Source: Eulemur rufifrons (taxonomy: Eukaryota; Chordata; Mammalia; Primates; Lemuridae). From it: a stretch of 64,000 bases of DNA. Made by a program: the position numbers and the translations under genes. Location: the NCBI RefSeq assembly GCF_041146395.1, contig NC_090986.1, forward strand, positions 42,568,001-42,632,000, given 5' to 3'. Under the pieces are notes generated by a model. The model ran no database searches and was not told the DNA's origin. It saw nothing but the letters and a program-made list of their open reading frames with translations. Each line of letters opens with the position of its first letter. The stretch's first letter is position 1. Of this stretch, positions 12,911-26,111 are shown in pieces.

Positions 12911-15900
12911 ATCTGAATAAAAGTCTTACAGCCACAAATAAAGTTATAAAATGCATATTAAAATGTTACAATATCACTGAAACTTAGTCATGTTCTATTG
13001 AAATCTTTTCTTGGATAATATTATTTTTAATAATACATTGATCCATACTTTAAATAAGTCAATAACGTTGGTTTTTAAAAAAAGTGCCCAAACACTAACC
13101 TATTTCCCCAGAATAAACCATAAAATCTCCTAAGAGTCTTGCTATGAAGCTACCAAAAATGGACTAAATCAATGAAAAGCATTGCCATCTCCAGCTGTGG
13201 TTGGTTTGTACTCTGCACTCAGCCAATAAATGCAAGGCAGCTACAATACTCCAGGACTATGAATTTTAACTCCTAATGTTTTCATATTATAGGAACCTCT
13301 AACATCCTCGCACAAAACCTTTCCTTATTTCATTCGTCCCACAAGCATCCAATTATCCTCTAGGTAGCCTCTGAGTTAGAATTGCCAAAATAGCCCAGCT
13401 TCTTAAGGTTGGTAAACTGTTTATAGGTGATTTATCCCCCAAAAAGCCACAAATGTTCTTCAGCAGCCTCCTGATTCACTGACTCTTTGTCACCAGTTAT
13501 TTCAATTTCTAATAGCATGCCTCATTTTAAATTGCCAGTGATGGTCTTGAGAAAGCCCACACCCTGCGGTCACTGTGTTTGCTGATATAACCCAACCTTT
13601 TCAGCCAGCACTAGGTCAGACTCGGGGAGTGATTTGATCTTTTCACTGAAAGGCACATGGTCTCTGTGTCAAATATCACCAGTGGACTATTTCACAAGTT
13701 GTTGGACTCAGGTTGGCACGAGGACTGGGCAGAAGTTGAAATGTAGAGTCAGTGTTACGTGTACACAAGTAAACACTGAGAGCCAAGCACGCCTGTGCCA
13801 AAAGGGAGTTGTAATACAGGGAGGCAGATAAGACACAGAGCCAGAGTCCAGTCAGGGGTCAGGGGACAGGAACAGGCTGCACAGCAGCAGAAACTGCTGT
13901 CCCTTTGCTAGAGCTGTTCCTACGAGGCCACCTGTGAAAAGAGTGACATACATTGTCTCACAGACACCGCTTCACACAGCCAGAGATGACTTAGGATCCA
14001 AAGAGTTTGAACAGCTACCATTTCAAAGCCTTGTTATGTTCAAAGCCAGGTAAACGCATCTAAAACTCATTGGCTTAAAGTCGATTCATCCGATGATAAA
14101 ATCACCTCAATTTGTATAGGAAATAAAATATGCATTTCCTTTTTGGTCTAAGCATTCTGATCAATTTTGGAAAATTTTGGATTCTAATAGGTTTCTTGTC
14201 AAAATTTACTGGTTTGAAATAATTTAAGGATATTTAGCTAATTTTTCTAAGCATTCTTACACTTTAATTTCATATTTCTGAAACATGCTCATGATAATTT
14301 TATAGAGTACCTTTCATTCTTTAATATATACTTTTATAACTATATGAATTCATTAAGTAAACTCACAAACACCTTGTGTTTGCTCCCATTTAGTGGGACA
14401 TTGCTGTTTTGATAATAATAAAGAAAATACCTGTTATGATTTTATGATGTAGATGTCAGGAACAATGAAACGCAATGGAGGATTAAATTCAATGGAGGAT
14501 TAAATTAAACACGAGATTAAGTACAAAATCACAGTACCTGGCATATGTTTGCTACTTGGTTAATATTAGTTCCTTTTAGAGAAATGAGACATTTATTTTC
14601 AGGGCCAAATTGACTTGGCTGATATTTCATATACCCCAGACTCACTAGATTTTTGCTAACTTTTCATCTCACTTTGAATCCAATCAACCTTATTATGATA
14701 CAGAGAAGTAGAAAAGTAGATAAAGAAATATTCCTCTTTAGAACCTGAGAAGTTTTAGTTTACTTTATTTATTTCCCTAACTCCAGTTAGAACAGCCTCT
14801 GGGAAAAGGAGCTATTTCCAATTGACCTTACATTGGTTCCCATGTACCTAATACAAAACCCCCTGCCTTTAGTCGTGTCCCTCCTGGCCTCTGTAAGCTA
14901 AGGAAGGAGGTATACCAGATGTTCCAGGGCTTGCCTCTCCTTGCAGGACCTGCTGTGGGCACAAAAGCCAGTTCAATTATGTTCTAATGTGTCCTTTGCT
15001 TGAGCACCTCTCTATGCCCTGGCTGGACAGATTAAAGAGGCAAAGAATAAGATGAAAAGAATAAATAAGGTACAGGGTCAGAGTGTGTGAATGTAAAAGT
15101 AGAGACTGGAATTTATTAGAATGAAAGAGTTCAAGGTGAGCAAAAAAAAAGATCAATACACAGTCCAAGTTTTGTGAAGGAAGAAAATATGGTTTTGTTT
15201 GTCTACATTTGCTTCTGCATAATTACAAAGGCACAACATCAGCCACAAATATTTCTGAAGAGAGAATATAGAGATAATCAAAGTGTGTGTGTTGCACGGG
15301 GGGAGGTAACGGAAGCCTGGGTGATATAAATCAGTGAGATAACCCAGCTTCAGCCAGAGAAGAGCCAATTATTTGACCGTATATCTGAAAGAGGTTAAAG
15401 AAAGTGTAGAAGAATACCAATGATCTGCCGTAAGTATCAAATGTGTGGTGCTGTGTATTTAACATTAGAACAAGTAGACGGTGAGTCAGTCTAGTAGACA
15501 AAGAAAAGTGGGGGAAGAATCAGTACAGAAATAAGATTAAAGATAAATAATAGAATTATAGAGAGGAGAAAATATAAAAAGTGATATTAGGAGAAAGTAA
15601 GTGTTAGTTTTCTAACGGGAGTGAGCTACTTAGGTATAAGTAATCATTCTACCTTTCAGTGTCTCCTTCTAGCAATCATTTGTCAGTTATAGTCTTCCAT
15701 GTGATTTTACTGGAGGCTCTCAGTCTCCTAATCATCCTCAGATAAAGCATTCAATTTATCTTTTAGGTATCTGTTAGTTCTTAAAAATAAAGTGTTTATG
15801 CATTACTTCAAAACCCTGTGCAATTTATCCAATCTAGACCAATAACCACCAATTAAACACCTTCTCCAGGTTTTGTACCTATAGATCTCTTAGGTATAAT

Positions 15901-16000
15901 AAGTCTTTCTGTGAATTGTCTACCCAATAGTCCTTATATCTTTCCTCCTTCTAATAGAAACATGATTTTTCAGTGGGCAGAAATCCTCTGATCTCAGGCA
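12911..16000. other. Unassigned interval, no gene seen
   Basis: Mostly AT-rich sequence without a recognisable gene. A short imperfect direct repeat, caatggaggattaaattcaa, sits near 14474-14508. No RNA gene box structure was seen. Confidence 0.4.
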
Positions 16001-16009
16001 GTGTAGGAC

Positions 16010-16350
16010 CCTGATGTAGCCCCAGGGAATGAGATAGGATTCGTCTAGGCCATTCATAACAATCTCATTTTCTTTTGTGAACGGTTGGTCCAGAGGGGCA
16101 TGCAAACCAGTTCTGACCAATGAGGCATCAAGGGGAGCCAGACATTTCCCTTCCATCCTCAAACAAAGAATACAGGAGTTTATCTCTTCCTGTTTGTGAT
16201 ATTGATGTGAAGATATAACACCTGGAGATGGAGCAGCTATCTTTAACCATGGGGCAATGAGTGCAAATATGAAAATATAAACAGCCCACTGAGAATGACA
16301 AAGTTGAAAGATGGAAAGGGTCAGACTCCTGGATGATCCCATTTTACAGC
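16010..16350 (+). repeat. Possible ancient MaLR-like fragment
   Basis: Words such as accaatgaggcatc, gcagctatctttaac and aaagttgaaagatggaaag recall the same old dispersed family as 9420-9830. Assignment by resemblance only. Confidence 0.3.
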
Positions 16351-16864
16351 TGAGGCTGTTTTAGCACCTTGCAGCTTGCAGACGTGTTACATGTGTAAGG
16401 CACTATTTAGCTGAATTTGCTCTTACTTGAACCCAGACGCATTTAGTCTCTCAATCATATCTGAACCGGGCGATGAACCTATAACCTTCACTGAGCCTTT
16501 TAGGCTTTAAAAGAATATATTTCTTCAGGAGTTCAAGAAACTATTTAAATGAACCATCTCAAACTAACATTTTTAAAATAATTTAACACATTCTCTTATA
16601 GTCACAGATCTGGATACATTAAGCATGACAAGTTGTTCTACTTATTTTCATGTGTTAACCCTTTTTACCAGAGTAATATAAAAAAGGATAAACAAGAAAA
16701 TTAAAATATGACTAAACTGCACTAAAATACAAATATAAGAACAAATATCCATATTGAAAAATAATATTTCCATATTGACTTCTGATTAATCTTTTTAACT
16801 ACAATTTATTTAAGAAAAACATAAAGTCATAGCTTCTTAGGAAGCAAAAAAGCCATAAATATGT

Positions 16865-17005
16865 TTTTCTTTTACCTTAGGAAGGAAACAGAGAGGTTAA
16901 GTGACCTGGCAGTGATCATTCAACTAGACAATGACAAACAGGACTAGCATACAGTCCTTTCAGACCAAAGCTTTTTCCACTCTGTTATACTGACTTTCAA
17001 ATGGA
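16865..17005 (-). repeat. MIR: MIR SINE fragment, minus strand
   Basis: The order gaaacagagaggttaagtga, cagtgatcattcaactag, and ctttttccactctgttatac matches the MIR reverse complement. Confidence 0.7.
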
Positions 17006-17729
17006 GACATAGAAACTGTCAGAATTATTGGCATTCTTTCATGAGAAAGCCGTCGCCAGATGTGGCCTTTCCTGAAATTTACCTCTGTATCATCTTCAAG
17101 TCTTCCCTTATTTTTTGTTCTTGTTCTTATGCATTGTACTATTTATTCATTTTTCACTTTTCCTTTCTTATATTGTCACTATGTCATTTGTTTTCTCTCT
17201 TTTTGTAGCCTAAACGTTCCCTTCCTTCTTCTTCTGATTACCTGTTTTTATTTTACTCAGTCTTTCACTTTTATCTCCTCTCTTCTATCAAATCACCCAT
17301 TTTCTCTTCTTAATGCAAACTCACAGGACTTTACCAATTCAATGTTTCTTTTTTGTTGTTGCTTTTGACTGTTTTCTTCTTTCATATAATCTATTTTCAT
17401 TGTTAATGCCTTTTCTTACACACACACACTTTTTAAAATGCACCTTCTACCTTCTTATTTGTTATTTTATTCAGTATGTCCCGCTGTTTTCCCAAGTTAG
17501 CAGAGCAGAAATAGTCATCAGGACCCGGGCTGGCACTTTCGCCAAAGCCACTGCATTCCACAGGTGACCTACAGACCTCTGCCAGGGGTGCAAAGTAAAG
17601 GCTATGTACAGGCTGAGGAGCCAGAACAGAGCAAGTGAGCAGCATCCCAAGAGGCAGGAGAACGATGGAGAGAACAAGAAGAGAAGGGAAAAGAAACAGC
17701 GTTAAATCCTACAATTTCAGAGCCACATT

Positions 17730-17732
<3 letters not shown>

Positions 17733-17764
<32 letters not shown>
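17733..17764. repeat. (CA)n microsatellite
   Basis: An uninterrupted CA dinucleotide run of about 16 units. Confidence 0.97.
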
Positions 17765-17769
<5 letters not shown>

Positions 17770-18318
17770 AAAATGAGCGAGTTTTCAGGTCTTTGTGATT
17801 GACTGCTGGCAGAAGGCACAGGGAACCCCCAAATTAAGCATCTGGCTTAACTTAAGCATCATCTGAGGAGGTCAGCAGTACAGCAGAAAGAAACAGAGTT
17901 AAAGGTTAGAGATAAAAGAGACATTGGTCAAGGTCTCTTCAGTGTTGATCAATCTGTGTTGCCAAACAAGAGCATTCCTTTGTAGTGTCATTCATCTACT
18001 GCGTTTGATCAGGTGGAGGACACTAGACAAGCAACAGGGAGGATATTATTTTTGTGGGATTAACAGCTGCCTGGAATCTATAATTCACATCTTTTATGAA
18101 AAAAGCTCCCGTGGTCCTATCAGGTTTTGTGGGTTTGTGATTGTGTAGCTAAACACTATCTCTTTTGGAAATGAAAGCAATATTTGTTGCTGCCACTTTT
18201 CCAGTGTTCCACTCCAGCATGGAATTTGTACACCTTATTAAAATGAACTCTATCTGACAGTCAAAATATTTTCTTATAAGGGAAATTGCTAAAATGGTAA
18301 AGATAAAAAAATATATTG

Positions 18319-18660
18319 GGCTGGGCGTACTGGCTCACACCTCTAGTCCCAGCCCTTTGGGAGGCCGAGACAGGAGGATCACTTGAGGCCAGGAATTCGA
18401 GACTAGCCTTGGCAACATAGAGAGACTCTATCTGTACAAAAATAAAAATAAAACATTAGCTGGGAGTGGTGACAAGCACCTATAGTTCCAGCTACTTGAG
18501 AGGCTAAGGCAGGAGGATCACTTGAGCCCAGGAGTTCGAGGCTGCAGTGAGCTATGATTGCGCCACTTCACTCCAGCCTGGGTGACAGAGAGAGAACCTG
18601 CCTCTAAAAAAATAATAAATAAATACATAAATATATATATATATATACACACATATATAT
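18319..18660 (+). mobile_element. Alu: Alu dimer with AT-rich tail, plus strand
   Basis: Starts ggctgggcgtactggctcac. The middle A-rich linker is short (aaaataaaaataaaacatta) and the right monomer carries gctgcagtgagctatgattg, so this is the standard primate-wide AluJ/S-like form, unlike the lemur-type copies here. The tail runs into (TAAA)n then (TA)n to 18660. No clean flanking duplication could be delimited because both sides are A/T-rich. Confidence 0.92.
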
Positions 18661-18915
18661 AGGTTTAAAATTGAATGATTTAAGTACATTGTCTCTAGAT
18701 TTATTAGAGAATGAACAAAACTGTTTAGAACATTTCTTACAAGTCTTCCTGACCCTTGAGTCTATTTGTGAGCACTTATTGGCGTGTGGTTTGCTTATGT
18801 ATATGGAATGAGGTGGAATAAAATTTAATCTCTACTCAATAGCTAAATAAATAAACACGCAGCCCATATTTTCACAGGCCACCCTTGGCTGGACCTAAAA
18901 TTGAGGGATATGGGT

Positions 18916-19380
18916 TGTATATTAGCTTCCTAGGGCTTCTGTAAACAAATTATCACAAACTTGGAGGCTTAAAACAACAGAAGTCATTTCTCTCAGTCTG
19001 CAAGCCATAAGTCAGAAATCAAAATGTCAGCAGGGTTAGTTCCTTCTGGAGTCTCTGAGGGAGAATCTATTGCACGTCTTTCTTCCAGCTGCAGGGGGCT
19101 CCTGGCAGCCCACGGTGTTCCTTGGCTTGTGGCTGCATCACTCTAACCTCTGTCTTCATCTTCACACGACCGTCTTCCCCTGTGTCTCTGTGTCTAAACC
19201 TCCCTCTCCTTGCCCTGATAGGGACACCAGGCTTTGAATTTAGAGCCCACCCTAAATTCAGGATAATTTCATCTTAAAACCTTAACTAATTAGAGCTGCA
19301 AAGCCCCTATTTCAAATAAGGTCACATTCTGAGGTTGCAGGTGGATGTGAATTTTGGAAGGACACTGTCAACACCCTACA
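18916..19380 (-). mobile_element. MLT1: MLT1-type solo LTR, minus strand
   Basis: Read in reverse it starts tgtagggtgttgac, contains tcagaatgtgaccttatttg, then the family's polyadenylation end with tgttgttttaagcctccaag and finishes with a TA-rich CA end at 18916. These words are diagnostic of ERVL-MaLR MLT1 LTRs. About 465 bp, so nearly full length, and moderately diverged. Confidence 0.85.
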
Positions 19381-22300
19381 GGTTAGAACAACAATGTTTA
19401 AAAATACGACTCAGCACAGATCAACATATTTGCGCCAACTTTACTTAAACCACCTTCCCCAAATCCTGAAGCTTTACCAGCGTGCATTCAGAACACTCCC
19501 TTGTCTATTAAAAAGAAAAACAAAAAAAAAAACAAAACCCACTCCTGAATGTCCCAAACCAACAGCCCTCCATGTTCCAGCCTGAGGAATCCTCCCACAC
19601 AAACAACTTGGTTTCCGGGTTATGATGTCACCGATGTTCCCATTGTGGCTGCTCCTCTGCTCCGCTCTCATGGCTGCCTTGCTGAAGAGAGTGAGGAAGA
19701 GCTAGTTCCTTCTCTTGCCAATCAAAACTTCTTTAATTTCCAGAAAACAGTGAGCCTTGTACACTTGTACTTCATGTTAATTGGAGCACACCAAAACCTG
19801 ACTCAAATCCAAGTGTTCTGGGTCAAAAATGCTCTTGAGTCAACTACCCAGAATTATTCCTCCCTCCTTACCTTCATCCAGCAAGCCCCATTCTCCATCT
19901 CCCCCACCCTCCTCACATTTCTCCCCGTTCCAGAACATGTGCTTCCAGGACTCTAAGGAGTAAACCCTTTAACCTGATTTCTGAAGGTGGGGCTGTGAGG
20001 AAGAAGCCAAAGCTCTAAGGGTCCCCTCATTATCCTTTCTCCTCCCCCTCTGGCTGGTTTGGCATTTACACAAAGACACTTTGTTTGCTCTATGCTCTCT
20101 GTCCTCTGGAAGTGCCCAGATATGTACATGGATTCCCTAAAAACATAGAAACTTCACCGCAGATAAGCTTCCCTGTTCCCTTCTTCCCGCAACAGGGAAT
20201 ATACAAGAATATATTCCTTTTGTTTGTATTTAATGAACAACTAGTTATAAGATGTTATAAATAAGATGGGTGTGACAGGCCTAATAGATGGCTATTTCAG
20301 AATGAGTGCCATTAGAGGTTGGTGTATTGCTGAGGTCTCCAGGGTCCAGAATTCCAGTATACAGGAGAGAAATATTACGCATGCAAAAAGTGTGTCTGCC
20401 ACAGTCCTACACTAGAGAAGAAATTATATTCCTTACTTTCATAAATTCTGAAGTTGGATTTTCAATGCTCTCTGGGGAGCTAATTCACACTAACCAAATT
20501 GCAAAACATTCATAAGCCAACATAACAATATATTAATTTACACAGAAAAATATAACCACCCAGTGGACCGTGATGCTCCTTTTTACTACTTGAAAAAGTA
20601 CCTCCTCAGAAATGTCTACTTGAAAAGTAAAATTAAAATTAGAGGCTATCTTGTGATTATTGAACGAGAGTAAAAGAAATTGAATGACCTGAAGGTATAG
20701 AGCAACTTATCTACCTTGGAGTTACACGTGTCAAACAGACCAAAATATTTCTGCATTACTCCAGAGTGGGCTAAAGTGATAATGAAATATGTGCATTATC
20801 CAGCTCTCAATTTTCAATATTCTCTATTGCTGCACAAAAGTTTCTAAGACGAAAATTGCACTGAGTGTTAGAATTGGCAGCATTATGACATGCTTCTCTC
20901 CTTTATTTTATTACCTCTTAGATTCAGGTTTCCCTAGAAGGAATTTAGGAAGATATTGTTATCTTACCTGTGACATACTTTTATGACTTGTCTTAGTGTG
21001 AAATTATATTTTTTGAAAAAAACACCCTTTCCAAAAGACTGCACACATTTGTGTGAAATTGTTGTTTTTTCAGTCAGACCAAACGGTGCACCCCTTTTAG
21101 ATCTGTGTGTTTGCCACATAAGACCACAAGGGTACATGTGGGCGCAGACGTCTCCAGTGTGCTAATCCCTGGAAGGGACATGGCCGAGGAGGACACACAA
21201 AAGACTAAGAGTCAGGATATCTGGGTTCTGATCTTAGCCCTGCCTCAAGGTACCTCAGGTACAGGAAGCTGAAAGCTCACGCCTATTTTCTCATATTTAT
21301 ATACAGAGAACTAGGGTGGATAATTTTCTAGTCCTTCTGACTAGCACTCATGCTTGTTGAATCCATGAATCATCTCTAGGAGCTCTTTTAACTCTAAAAG
21401 TTTTTACAAAGTCTTTGCAAATTAAAATCCAGATTGGTGGATGAGTTTTTAATTCATTTTTTCTCTAACAGTAGTTTTCCATTTAATCATTCAGTGAACA
21501 TCCATTGCAAACTGCTTACGTGTCAGGCGAGGTCCCTGATTATGAGAGTTTACTCCACCCTATTGATTTCAAGCTCTTGTTCTTTATATTGTTATATCTT
21601 TTATCCTCCCGCCCCACACCACCCAACATTCTATATCCACGTATGACCTTCTTTTTATTCTAATAATCTAATATTCTCTCCTTACGACCAGCTCCCTCTC
21701 TCCACGGTTTCCTTTCTCATGATTGTCCCAAGATTTATTTCTCTCTGGGTCTCACTTGTTTTGATCTCTTTTTTTCACAAGAAGCCAGCCTACTGCTTCG
21801 TAATCCAAGTTCAGAAGTTCAGGAAAAGCAGAAAGCAGATTCTAGCCAGAAAAGCAAGAGTCTGAGGAGGGATCCCAGTGACCCTCTATTCACCTCATCC
21901 CAGAACGTGAATTGTCCACTTTTGCAGCACTGGCAGGTCACTCTCTTTCTCTCACCTGGTGGCAGATTGCTGCGAGATCCCGAGCAACTCTCTGATATCT
22001 TCCATCTTGCACCCCCTGCAAAGCCCCCGTGGGGCAGCCAGGCAGGAACCCAGCCAAACACCCTGAGGCCACACATGTGTCTCCACTCAGACTCCAGCCC
22101 CCGCAGGCTTCACAGGTCGCGGACCTACCCGGACCACCCACGGGGCCCTCCCCTAAAGCCTCACACATGCCTCCCTTGCTCTCTCTTCTCTCAGTCATGC
22201 CCAAACGTGCTCAGTCTACACCCCACTTATTCCACCAGTGTCATTATGAAGGAAATTTTAAAGAGAAACATGATTTTAGATGCCACAATGTTTTAAGTTT

Positions 22301-22985
22301 GAATGAGAACAAGCCGATAAAGTACAGCAAAAGCAGCAGCAACTCACTAGTAATGAATACAAGAATGAGGAGGAAAGATGTGAAAAGTCAAAGGGGCTGT
22401 AACCAGTGCAGGGAGGGGTGTTGGTTGAGGGTGTACCTGATGAGGACCACGGGAGACAGCAGAATGGCTAAGGACTCAGTAGGTATCTTCCCTGGTTCCG
22501 ATAAATCAATACCCAAGAAAGCCAAAAGCCCAGATCACTAGATTCCTTGTGCTTAACAGTTTTCTCTGACTCAAACGATTGGCGTATCCCAGCATGTTGA
22601 CATTCTCTGGTCAGCATTTGAGGGCAGAATGAGGGTAAATGACAGGTCTAGGCTACAGCTCGGGATTTTGGAATGGATCCACAGGAAGCCTAAGGGATCA
22701 GGCAAAGGATGGCCGTAAATTGTCACCTGCAACGATCACTTTGAACTCTCTTCTCCCACTCTGTAGTAGCATGTGTGTCCACCAGGTCATGAAGTGACGC
22801 TCTGTCACAGAATGGGTGAGCATAACCAAGCTCCACCCTCTGCCCTACAAAGTTAAATTATAGCTCTAAAAAAGCACGTTTTTAAAAAAATATAACAATG
22901 GTTTTCTTATGTAATCAGCTCCTGATCAGTAGAATAATTTTATTGAGGAAACTTCAGCCCTGCTATGGGACTCATAGCTATAAGA
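19381..22985. other. Unassigned interval, no gene supported
   Basis: Frames of 129-170 codons at 21907-22541 on the plus strand overlap an 88-codon minus frame, change phase, and lack motifs. They sit in a local GC-richer patch (about 21.84-22.2 kb) and are judged chance. L2-like words occur near 21478-21540 (cattcagtgaacatccattg). Confidence 0.4.
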
Positions 22986-22989
22986 TCAA

Positions 22990-23470
22990 GTAAACAAGTG
23001 TTTGACCATATGCGATCTGTAAGTTCCATTTTAGAAACTGATCATAAAGAGATAATTGGAAAAAATTAAGATAAATGTCCAAGAGTACTTCTTAAGGTAT
23101 ATAATATAGTTACAAAATTTGCTAAATAAAGTATCTATTGATTGGTATAAAATACTGCACATCTATATAATAGAACACTAGGCAGCCTTTAAAAGTGTGT
23201 AACTGTACTCATTGATAAAGAAAGTCCCCTATGATTCATTGTAAAGAGAAAGTGGAAAAACAACATGTATGATCTCATTTATGGTAGTTTATACTGGCAT
23301 ACCCTCCTACACACATACAGAGAAAGCTGTTAACCAAAATGTTGAACACTCCCTGCCAAATCCCCTAAGTAGAATTTCAGGTGATTACAAATTTTTTCAT
23401 TTTTCTCTTTCTGTATTCGTTGAATTTTCTAAAGCAAAATAAGTAGTTTTTAAGATTGGGGGAAAGTATA
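22990..23470 (+). repeat. L1: L1M 3' UTR fragment
   Basis: Contains the ordered L1M tail words gcacatctatataatagaac, actaggcagcctttaaaa, gtaaagagaaagtggaaaaac and a final gaattttctaaagc. Plus orientation, old copy. Confidence 0.65.
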
Positions 23471-23519
23471 ATTAACTACCTTTATTTTGAGGACAGGAAA
23501 AGGAAAAGTATAAGGACAA

Positions 23520-23690
23520 TAGAATCAGACAGAGGTAGGTTCTAACCCTGATTCTTTATTAGTTAGAATTAGTTACGTGACCCTGGGCAAGTTATTTAAC
23601 TATGCGGAATCTCAAGTGCTTCCCCTATAGGATTACTCTCTACCTACTACAAAAGTTGCTTCGGGATGAGAGCAGTGACACACTTTTTAA
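23520..23690 (+). repeat. MIR: MIR SINE
   Basis: Contains tctaaccctgattcttta, gttacgtgaccctgggcaag, ttatttaactatgcgg in MIR order. Confidence 0.75.
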
Positions 23691-24079
23691 AAATATTATC
23701 CAATGTATCTTTCTTTCAATTTTTTTTTTTTGTATGCTAGAGTCCTTCCACCAGTAAAACTAGAGCAGGAAAGGGAAGATTTATAGCCTCCAGAAAGAGA
23801 GAAAATAGAACATAGTGTGAAAAATATAGTGGGTAAACAGTCACATTTTTGTCTTTAAATTCTAAAATAAATTATTGATATTTTTAAAAGAGACAACAGA
23901 CTTGAAAACCAAAGTGACAGTTAAAAAATGTCCTTGCCTGCCTATTTGCATGTTTTCACGTTGTCAGTATTATTCTTGAATTGAAATACCTTTGATTTTT
24001 AAGGAGAAGAGTTGAACCTCGAACTTTCAGACAAATCTCAAGATAAACCAAGTTTAACTACTTAACACAGGATACAACA

Positions 24080-24165
24080 CTTAATTCATTTATTCAACAA
24101 ATATTTTTCCCAATACTTTTCCAGGCACTGAGAATGTAGCAGTGAGGAAAAAAAAAAATTCTTTC
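24080..24165 (-). repeat. L2: L2 3'-end fragment, minus strand
   Basis: Begins ttcatttattcaacaaatat and passes through ccaggcactgagaatgtagc, which is the reverse complement of the L2 terminus. Confidence 0.75.
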
Positions 24166-24212
24166 TTAATCTTTAAAATTTGCTTTGTAAAACAGGTAAT
24201 ACAGTCCTATCA

Positions 24213-25490
24213 GGTCATTAAATATGAAATGTCTTATTTCAAATCAAAAGTTTAGTTTGTTATATCTCAAACAAGAAGCAGTACAATTAAAGTATGTACC
24301 TAAACTATAGACAGTTTTGCCATCTTAATAGTAGCTTGTTTATGCCAGCAGCAAACAAGCCTGGAGAGCGAGTGGTGATGAAATCACAAAAGGTATTTTC
24401 CGCAGCTTGTTGGGAATTGAATATTTTTCCTTGCAAGAAGTGGTCCAAAGCTTGGAAGAAGTGATAGTCAGTTGGTGCAGGTTCTGGTGAATACGGTGCA
24501 TGACAAAGAGTTTCCAAGTCCAGCTGCTGTAGTTTCAGCAGCATTGTTTGTGCAACTTGTCGTCTAGCATTGTCTTGCAAGAGGATTGGCCTGTCTCTGT
24601 TGACCAGCTCAGCTGCTTAATCACAAGCAGCCTCATCATGTTGTCCAATCAATTGCAGTAGACATCTGCTATAATTGATTGTTCAGGTTTCCTGAAGCTG
24701 TAGTGGATAATATCAGCCCTGGACTACCAAACAGACACCATTAGTTTTTTTGATGAATATTTTGTTTTGGACTGTGTTTTGGCACTTCGTCTTTATCCAA
24801 CCACTGTGCCAAATGCTTGTGATTGTCAAAAAGAATCCATTTTTCATCACACATAACAATACGGTGTAGGAATGGTTCGCTTTTATGTCGTGATAGCAAA
24901 GAAAGGCAAACTTCCAAACGATTTCTCTTCTGACACTCATTTAATTCATGTGGTACCCATCTATCCAGCTTCTTTACCTTGCCCATTTGTTTCAAATGGT
25001 CCAATATTATTGGAATAGTAATGTCAAATCTTGCTGCTAATTCACACATAGGTTGAGATGGATTCTTTTCCACTACAGCTTTCAGCGCATCATAATCCAC
25101 CTTGGTCTCAGGTCACCTATGTGGCTTATTTTCAAGATTAAAAAAAAAAAAAAATCACCAGAATGGAACTTCTCAAACCATTGACATACTGTGCATTCAT
25201 TAGCCACATCTTTCCCAAACACTTCATTGATATTACGAGGTGTTTGTGCTGCATTGGTTCCATGACAGAACTCATATTCAAAAATAATGCAAATTTTTGA
25301 CTTATCCATGGTTTCACAAAAATTGCTTTAAAAAAATTTTGAAAGATAATCACAAGCCAAAATGTGCATTTGAAAGAATGAAGATATACCTTCACAATAA
25401 ACATAAAACAAGTGTCAAAGTGAAATGTCAGAGATATCAACTGCCAAACTTAGTACTTAAGGAAATCGGACATTTCATACTTGATAAGCT
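24213..25490 (-). mobile_element. Near full-length mariner transposon (Tc1/mariner)
   Basis: The ends are inverted repeats: tcattaaatatgaaatgtc (starting 24215) on the plus strand matches tatcaagtatgaaatgtcc read back from about 25488. The similarity continues inward for roughly 50 bp with gaps. The length, about 1.28 kb, is normal for mariner. The interior encodes a transposase on the minus strand (see separate entry). The protein resembles Hsmar2-like mariner transposases more than Hsmar1, by recollection. Flanking TA duplications cannot be fixed with certainty. Confidence 0.9.
24320..25309 (-). pseudogene. Mariner transposase pseudogene
   Basis: Starts at ATG 25307-25309 (MDKSKICIIFEYEFCHG), giving the N-terminal helix-turn-helix region. 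A run of 14-15 T (minus strand) at 25140-25154 shifts the frame and a TGA follows after NLENKPHR. The central part (25097-24741) reads GKVKKLDRWVPHELNECQK and then CDEKWILFDN. The C-terminal part (24580-24305) has LQDNAR and APTDYHFF. The three aspartates of the mariner D,D34D catalytic triad (CDEKW, QDNAR, TDYHF) are all still visible. Stops and at least one more frameshift lie between 24740 and 24580. The element therefore cannot make an active enzyme, although decay is modest. Confidence 0.9.
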
Positions 25491-25524
25491 AATATAATAT
25501 ATTCCTAGAAGGGGAGGTATAGAG

Positions 25525-25751
25525 CAGCAGTTCCCAATCTTTTTGGCACTGGGGACCAGTTTCTTGGAACACAATTTTTCCACGGACCATGGGGATGTGG
25601 AGCTCAGGCAGTGATATAAGTGATGGGGAGCAGCTGTAAATACAGATGAAGCTTAGCTTGCTTGCACAATGCTCACCTCCTGCTGTGCAGCCCAGTTCCT
25701 AACAGGCCACAGACAGAAACTGGTCCTCAGCCTAGGGGTTGGGGACCACAG
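25525..25751 (+). mobile_element. MER1: MER1-like nonautonomous hAT transposon
   Basis: Starts cagcagttcccaatcttttt and ends gttggggaccacag, the inverted ends typical of MER1/Charlie hAT elements. Perfect 8-bp target duplications gtatagag lie at 25517-25524 and 25752-25759, the expected hAT length. About 227 bp, internally shortened relative to the full MER1. Confidence 0.92.
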
Positions 25752-25774
25752 GTATAGAGTGAAGCAACAGAATT

Positions 25775-26110
25775 AATGTATTGTTGGTGGGTAAGTCACA
25801 ACTGATTCAACTCCTGAGGAAGATAATTTGATATTGTGCCACAACGTTGAACATCTGAGAACTCTATGATGCAGCAATTCCACTCCTAGCTATATTCCCA
25901 AGGGATATAATGTGCATACATGTATCAGGAGACTTATACAAGACTGGCTGTCATAACAATGTTCCTAAGTGCAAAAACTGAAAACAACTCAAATGTCTGT
26001 GAACAGAAGAATGGATTAATAAACCGAAGTATTTATTAACACATACAATGGTGGAACAATGAACTACGGCTACATGCAATATTATAACTCTTTAACAGAT
26101 CACTATGGCA
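25775..26110 (+). repeat. L1: L1M 3' fragment (left part)
   Basis: Words gtattgttggtgggtaag, gatgcagcaattccactcct, tcaaatgtctgtgaacag and gaatggattaataaaccg are in L1 3'-end order. It is interrupted by the LTR at 26112 and appears to resume at about 26709. Confidence 0.7.
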
Positions 26111-26111
26111 A

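Noticed and set aside
15920..16342. 140-codon minus-strand frame
   Set aside because: Overlaps what looks like an old repeat and shows no protein-family features.
22029..22541. 170-codon frame
   Set aside because: No motif, overlaps frames in other phases and strands, no splice or promoter context.
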